From an uncultured Collinsella sp. (GTDB lineage: Bacteria > Actinomycetota > Coriobacteriia > Coriobacteriales > Coriobacteriaceae), in assembly GCA_900543505.1 (NCBI GenBank), contig UQSB01000017.1:1-39575 (forward strand): DNA of 39,575 nt, read 5' to 3'. How positions within the stretch are numbered: the stretch's first letter is position 1; every line of letters begins with the position of its first letter. Below the pieces are notes generated by a model. That model had not been told where the DNA came from and did no database searches. It was given only the letters and a program-made list of their open reading frames with translations. The translations under genes and the position numbers were made by a program. Positions 35,912 to 39,575 of the stretch are shown here, piece after piece.

Positions 35912-37465
35912 ATGGCACAGCGTCATCTTCCTGCACTCCTGATCATCATGGACGGGTGTGGTTTGGCTCCGGCCGATGGCGAGAACGCCGTCGCCGCTGC
36001 CAAGACGCCCTTCCTTGATAGCCTGTACGAGAAGTATCCCCACACCACACTCGGCGCTTCGGGCGAGGACGTGGGCCTTCCCGACGGTCAGATGGGCAAC
36101 TCCGAGGTAGGCCACCTCAACATCGGTGCCGGCCGCATCGTGTTCCAGGAGCTTTCGCGCATCAATAACGCTATCAAGGACGGCTCCATCGCCAAGAACG
36201 AGGTCTTCGTCAAGGCTATGGACGACGTCAAGGCTGACGGCAAGACTCTCCACCTCATGGGCCTTATGAGCCCCGGCGGCGTTCATTCTCACATGAACCA
36301 CGTCGAGGCCCTGGTCAAGATGGCTGCCCAGCATGGCGTCAAGACCGTTCGCGTCCACGCCTTTATGGATGGCCGCGATGTCGACCCGCAGTCCGGTGCC
36401 GGCTTCATGAGCGAGTTCTGCGCCTTCCTGGCTAAGATCTCCGAGGAGACCGGTTGCGACGCTCGCGTTGCCACCGTTTCGGGCCGTTATTGGGCCATGG
36501 ACCGCGATAACCGTTGGGAGCGCATCCAGCGTGCCTACGATGTCATGGTCAACGCGTCCGATGCCGATACCGACCCCGTGGCCGGTATCAAGGCCTACTA
36601 CGAGAAGGATCCGCGCGGCGATGAGTTCGTCGAGCCCTTCGCTGCCCACAACGAGGGCATCCACGAGGGCGACGCGGCCATCTTCTTCAACTTCCGTCCC
36701 GACCGCGCTCGTCAGATGACCCGCGTGTTCACGGACAAGGAGTTCGACGGCTTTGAGCGCGAGCAGATCAAGCTTTCGCACTTTGTGACGATGACCGAGT
36801 ACGATCCGACGTTTGACGTCGAGGTCGCCTTCCCCAAGACGTTCCCCGAGAACGTCCTGGCCGACGTTATCGCCGCCAATGGCCTGAAGCAGCTGCACAC
36901 CGCCGAGACCGAGAAGTACGCCCACGTTACGTTCTTCCTCAACGGCGGCATCGAGGAGCCCAAGGAGGGCGAGGAGCGCGTGCTCGTCGCTTCCCCCAAG
37001 GTCGCTACCTACGATCTGCAGCCCGAGATGAGCGCTCCCGAGGTTACCGAGAAGCTCGTCGCCGCAATCAACGAGGATCGCGCTGATTTCTACATCGTGA
37101 ACTTCGCGAACTGCGACATGGTTGGTCACACCGGTGTCTTCGACGCCGCCGTTAAGGCCGTCGAGGCTGTTGACGATGCTTTGTCCAAGGTTGTCCCGGC
37201 GATTCTCGCCAAGGGTGGCTTTGCGCTGATTACCGCCGACCATGGCAACGCCGATCACATGTTTGACGTTGCTTCCGACGGTTCCAAGCATCCGTTTACG
37301 GCTCACACCACCAACCGCGTGCCGTTCATCATCGTTGATGATAAGGCCAAGCTCACCGGTATCGAGGACGGCCGTCTTTCCGATATCGCTCCGACCATGC
37401 TCACCATGGCTGGTATTGAGCCTTCCGCCGAGATGACGGGTCGCGTGCTCGCCACCGAGGCCTAA
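35912..37465 (+). CDS. gpmI: 2,3-bisphosphoglycerate-independent phosphoglycerate mutase
   Basis: Converts 3-phosphoglycerate to 2-phosphoglycerate, using Mn in the active site. The 517 residues include the metal Asp in LLIIMDGCGLAP, the phospho-serine in MGNSEVGHLNIGAGR (about residue 62), DGRDVDP, RPDRARQM and the C-terminal metal site TADHGNADHMFD. The order pgk-tpiA-gpmI resembles Firmicute glycolytic operons more than that of most actinobacteria, where gpmI is usually not in this cluster. Enolase is not in the window. Confidence 0.97.
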   Translation: MAQRHLPALLIIMDGCGLAPADGENAVAAAKTPFLDSLYEKYPHTTLGASGEDVGLPDGQMGNSEVGHLNIGAGRIVFQELSRINNAIKDGSIAKNEVFVKAMDDVKADGKTLHLMGLMSPGGVHSHMNHVEALVKMAAQHGVKTVRVHAFMDGRDVDPQSGAGFMSEFCAFLAKISEETGCDARVATVSGRYWAMDRDNRWERIQRAYDVMVNASDADTDPVAGIKAYYEKDPRGDEFVEPFAAHNEGIHEGDAAIFFNFRPDRARQMTRVFTDKEFDGFEREQIKLSHFVTMTEYDPTFDVEVAFPKTFPENVLADVIAANGLKQLHTAETEKYAHVTFFLNGGIEEPKEGEERVLVASPKVATYDLQPEMSAPEVTEKLVAAINEDRADFYIVNFANCDMVGHTGVFDAAVKAVEAVDDALSKVVPAILAKGGFALITADHGNADHMFDVASDGSKHPFTAHTTNRVPFIIVDDKAKLTGIEDGRLSDIAPTMLTMAGIEPSAEMTGRVLATEA

Positions 37466-37488
37466 TAGAAAACAAATACCGTTTTCTA
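37466..37488 (+). other. Small AT-rich hairpin after gpmI
   Basis: TAGAAAAC / GTTTTCTA with a 7-base loop, immediately ahead of the main terminator. Confidence 0.5.
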
Positions 37489-37490
37489 GT

Positions 37491-37525
37491 AAGGGGGTTG
37501 TCCACAACCGGACGACCCCCTTTTT
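37491..37525 (+). terminator. Terminator of the glycolytic operon
   Basis: AAGGGGGTTGTCC pairs with GGACGACCCCCTT (one G-U) around a 6-base loop, followed by a T5 run. Confidence 0.93.
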
Positions 37526-37533
37526 GGTATTTC

Positions 37534-37562
37534 TGCCATTTCTACCCCGTCCCTAAATGGCA
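37534..37562 (+). repeat. Inverted repeat ahead of secG
   Basis: TGCCATTT and AAATGGCA flank a 13-base spacer between the gpmI terminator and an extended -10-like TGGTACAGT (37585-37593) of secG. A possible operator; role unknown. Confidence 0.4.
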
Positions 37563-37629
37563 GGTGGGGGAGTGTTGAAGGTTGTGGTACAGTACTGGAG
37601 TTTGAATTGTTCTATTAAGGAGCTTATCT

Positions 37630-37884
37630 ATGGGTCCGTTCCAGATTCTTCTGTTTGTCGTTTGGGCTGTTTCTGCCGTGGCGCTGACGATTCTCGTTCT
37701 GATGCATTCCGGTAAGGGCACCGGCGTTTCGGATATGATCGCTAGCTCGCTGTATAACTCCAGCTCTGCCACGGGCGTCATGGAGCAGAACCTCGATCGC
37801 CTGACGGTAATTATGGCCGTCGTTTTTGCCGTGTGTGTCGTTCTGTGCATGTTCTTCTTCCCGCAGGGCATCGTCGGCTACTAA
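37630..37884 (+). CDS. secG: Protein-export translocase subunit SecG
   Basis: Small membrane subunit of the SecYEG channel. The 84 residues contain two hydrophobic helices (about 4-24 and 57-78) separated by the conserved cytoplasmic loop (LMHSGKGTGVSDM). AAGGAG lies 6 bases before ATG 37630. Linkage to the gap-pgk-tpiA group is the usual actinobacterial arrangement. Confidence 0.93.
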   Translation: MGPFQILLFVVWAVSAVALTILVLMHSGKGTGVSDMIASSLYNSSSATGVMEQNLDRLTVIMAVVFAVCVVLCMFFFPQGIVGY

Positions 37885-37906
37885 GCATCGGCGTATATAC
37901 GTTTGT

Positions 37907-37936
37907 AAAGGGTCCCGCATGTGCGGGGCCCTTTTT
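37907..37936 (+). terminator. Terminator of secG
   Basis: AAAGGGTCCCGC and GCGGGGCCCTTT pair with one G-U (T37913 with G37928) around an ATGT loop, followed by a T-run. Confidence 0.93.
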
Positions 37937-38049
37937 GTTTACAGACTTGTAATAGAGTCAAAATATCCCCACATACTTCGCCTAACTAAAGAAATTCTCG
38001 ACCGTTAACCGGAATCAGCGCCAAATTGTGCATAAAATGCGCTACTGTA

Positions 38050-38078
38050 TTGCAAAACGTTGGTCCGCACTGCATAAC
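38050..38078 (+). promoter_or_regulatory. Candidate promoter of the second binding-protein gene
   Basis: TTGCAA (38050-38055) and TGCATAAC (-10 at 38073-38078) are 17 bases apart. The start region overlaps an inverted repeat, GGTCCGC (38062-38068) / GCGGACC (38090-38096). This would leave a leader of about 90 bases before ATG 38175. Confidence 0.4.
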
Positions 38079-38174
38079 CAGCCATAACGGCGGACCGCGT
38101 TTGAATGGTTCGATCGGGCTGTCTCGACGTTGCCCGGCCGAATTCACTTTGTCCTATCTCATAAGGAGGATGGC

Positions 38175-39575
38175 ATGGCTGATTCTATGTTCCACCAGCC
38201 CGTTATGGGTCGTCGCGCCTTTGTTGGCGGCACCCTCGCTGCGAGCTCCATGGCTTTTCTTGCCGCATGCGGCAAGAAGGGCGGCGACGCTTCCGGATCT
38301 GACTCCGGTTCGACGCTGAACTTCTACATCAACAACCCGGTCTGCATCGACCCCTACAACGTCCAGGAGGATCAGGGCACTCAGGTCGAGTACCAGCTCT
38401 TCGACGCTCTGACGGAGTACGACCCCGAGAAGGGCGAGATCGTTCCGCTGGCTTGCGAGTCCTTTGAGGCTAACGACGACGCCACCGAGTTCACCTTCAA
38501 GATCAAGAAGGCTAAGTTCCACAACGGTGACGACGTTACCTCCAAGTCCTTCAAGCTCGGTTGGGAGCGTCTAGTCAACACCAAGTCGGCCATCGCCACC
38601 GAGTATGGTCCTTCCGAGGTCTCCTATCACCTTTCCATGGTTGAGGGCTATGACGATCTGCTTGCCGGCAACGCTACCGAGCTCAGCGGTGTTACTTGCC
38701 CCGACGATGAGACCCTCGTCGTCAAGCTGTCTTCCGCTTACGCCGACTTCCCCTTCGTCGCCTCTCACCCGGCTCTGTCCCCGGTTCCCGAGTGCGCCGA
38801 GTCCGATGTCAAGAGCTTCTACCTTGCCCCGGTCGGTAACGGCCCGTTCATGATGGACGGTAAGTGGGAGGATGGCCAGGAGATCAACCTCAAGAAGTTT
38901 GACGATTACTATGGCGACAAGGCCAAGATCGATGGCATCCACTTCCAGGTCATCAAGGACATGGAGACCGCTTACAAGGAGTTCCAGGCCGGTAACCTCG
39001 ATGTCTGCGACGTTCCCGTTGCTCAGATCGACGCCGCCAAGAAGGACCGTGGCGAGTCCAAGGACGGCTACACCATGGGTGACGGCGAGCATATGCTGCT
39101 CGGTGCCGAGCCTTCCACCTACTATCTGACCTGCAACACCACGGCCGAGCCGTTCAATAACGCCGACCTGCGCAAGGGCATCTCCCTGGCCATCAACCGT
39201 GAGGCCATCTGCAAGACCATCTTCAAGGGTACCCGTACCCCCGCCGACGGTATTGTTCCTCCGGGAATCGCCGGCTACAAGGAGGGCGCATGGGAGTTCT
39301 GCGCCTATGACGTCGACAAGGCCAACGAGTACCTCGACAAGGTCGCTCCCGCTGGCGCTAACGGCGATCGTGGCATTAGCGTGACCCTTTCCTACAACCA
39401 GGACGGTGGTCACAAGGAGATCATGGAGTCCATCATCGGCGACCTCGCCAAGGTGGGCGTTACCGCTGTCTCCGATACCCCTGAGTGGTCTGCCCTGCTC
39501 GAGCAGTATCAGAACTTCAACTATCAGTTCGGCCGTCTGGGCTGGATCGCCGATTACCCGATCATGGACAACTTC
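38175..39575 (+). CDS. Peptide-type ABC transporter substrate-binding lipoprotein, Tat signal, 3' end beyond window
   Basis: OppA-like (SBP family 5) extracellular solute receptor; 467 codons are visible and the frame is open to the last base. The N-terminus carries a twin-arginine motif (MGRRAFVGG, RR at 13-14) and a lipobox LAAC (Cys32), then a Gly/Ser linker. The mature domain has IDPYNVQEDQGTQVEYQLFDALTEYD, FKIKKAKFHNGDDVTSKSFKLGW and PVGNGPFMM, the typical order for oligopeptide binders. ATG 38175 has AAGGAGG five bases upstream; the ATG at 38170 is out of frame. It differs clearly from the binding protein at 20 kb, and its permease genes are presumably to the right. Confidence 0.92.
   Translation, partial: MADSMFHQPVMGRRAFVGGTLAASSMAFLAACGKKGGDASGSDSGSTLNFYINNPVCIDPYNVQEDQGTQVEYQLFDALTEYDPEKGEIVPLACESFEANDDATEFTFKIKKAKFHNGDDVTSKSFKLGWERLVNTKSAIATEYGPSEVSYHLSMVEGYDDLLAGNATELSGVTCPDDETLVVKLSSAYADFPFVASHPALSPVPECAESDVKSFYLAPVGNGPFMMDGKWEDGQEINLKKFDDYYGDKAKIDGIHFQVIKDMETAYKEFQAGNLDVCDVPVAQIDAAKKDRGESKDGYTMGDGEHMLLGAEPSTYYLTCNTTAEPFNNADLRKGISLAINREAICKTIFKGTRTPADGIVPPGIAGYKEGAWEFCAYDVDKANEYLDKVAPAGANGDRGISVTLSYNQDGGHKEIMESIIGDLAKVGVTAVSDTPEWSALLEQYQNFNYQFGRLGWIADYPIMDNF

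Noticed and set aside
35774..37507. A 577-codon minus-strand frame over gpmI, and similar long ones opposite the 20-kb binding protein, gap and pgk
   Set aside because: Same cause: GC-rich, highly biased genes suppress antisense stops. No ribosome sites or known motifs.

Overview
The window looks like a chromosomal segment of a high-GC gut actinobacterium of class Coriobacteriia, most likely Collinsella or a close relative. This is inference from three things: GC-rich, C-ending codons; the actinobacterial linkage of uvrC, rapZ, whiA, gap, pgk, tpiA and secG; and twin-arginine lipoprotein signals on the ABC binding proteins. It could not be confirmed by a search. No phage, insertion sequence, CRISPR array or tRNA gene was seen.

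Layout. Bases 1-2421 are the 3' four-fifths of a 23S rRNA gene, followed by 5S rRNA and a strong terminator. Next come coaE, a small lytic transglycosylase and uvrB (2.9-6.4 kb, plus strand). A minus-strand block (6.45-12.57 kb) holds two flavoprotein oxidoreductases, an Mrp-type Fe-S carrier ATPase and an LTA-synthase-like phosphotransferase. Plus-strand genes resume with uvrA, a YbaK-type deacylase, murJ and uvrC (12.8-19.9 kb), so all three UvrABC genes lie within 16 kb.

The accessory heart is 19.9-30.7 kb, a sialic acid utilisation island. It has a Tat-exported binding lipoprotein, a permease, a fused permease-ATPase, a second ATPase, two overlapping acetyl-esterase-family genes, N-acetylneuraminate lyase (nanA), a ROK kinase (nanK) and ManNAc-6-P epimerase (nanE). 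Together these would import sialic acid or a sialoside, probably remove O-acetyl groups, and convert Neu5Ac to pyruvate plus GlcNAc-6-phosphate. The second esterase has lost its catalytic serine. The island sits between uvrC and rapZ, which are close neighbours in many actinobacteria. No sialidase, NagA/NagB or regulator is present in the window.

From 30.7 kb the conserved backbone returns: rapZ, whiA (without the usual yvcK between them), gap, pgk, tpiA, gpmI and secG. The window ends inside a second Tat-lipoprotein peptide-type binding protein. Near-perfect stem-loops occur at most boundaries inside the island, and the 365-base region ahead of it contains several inverted repeats that may be operators or a structured leader.
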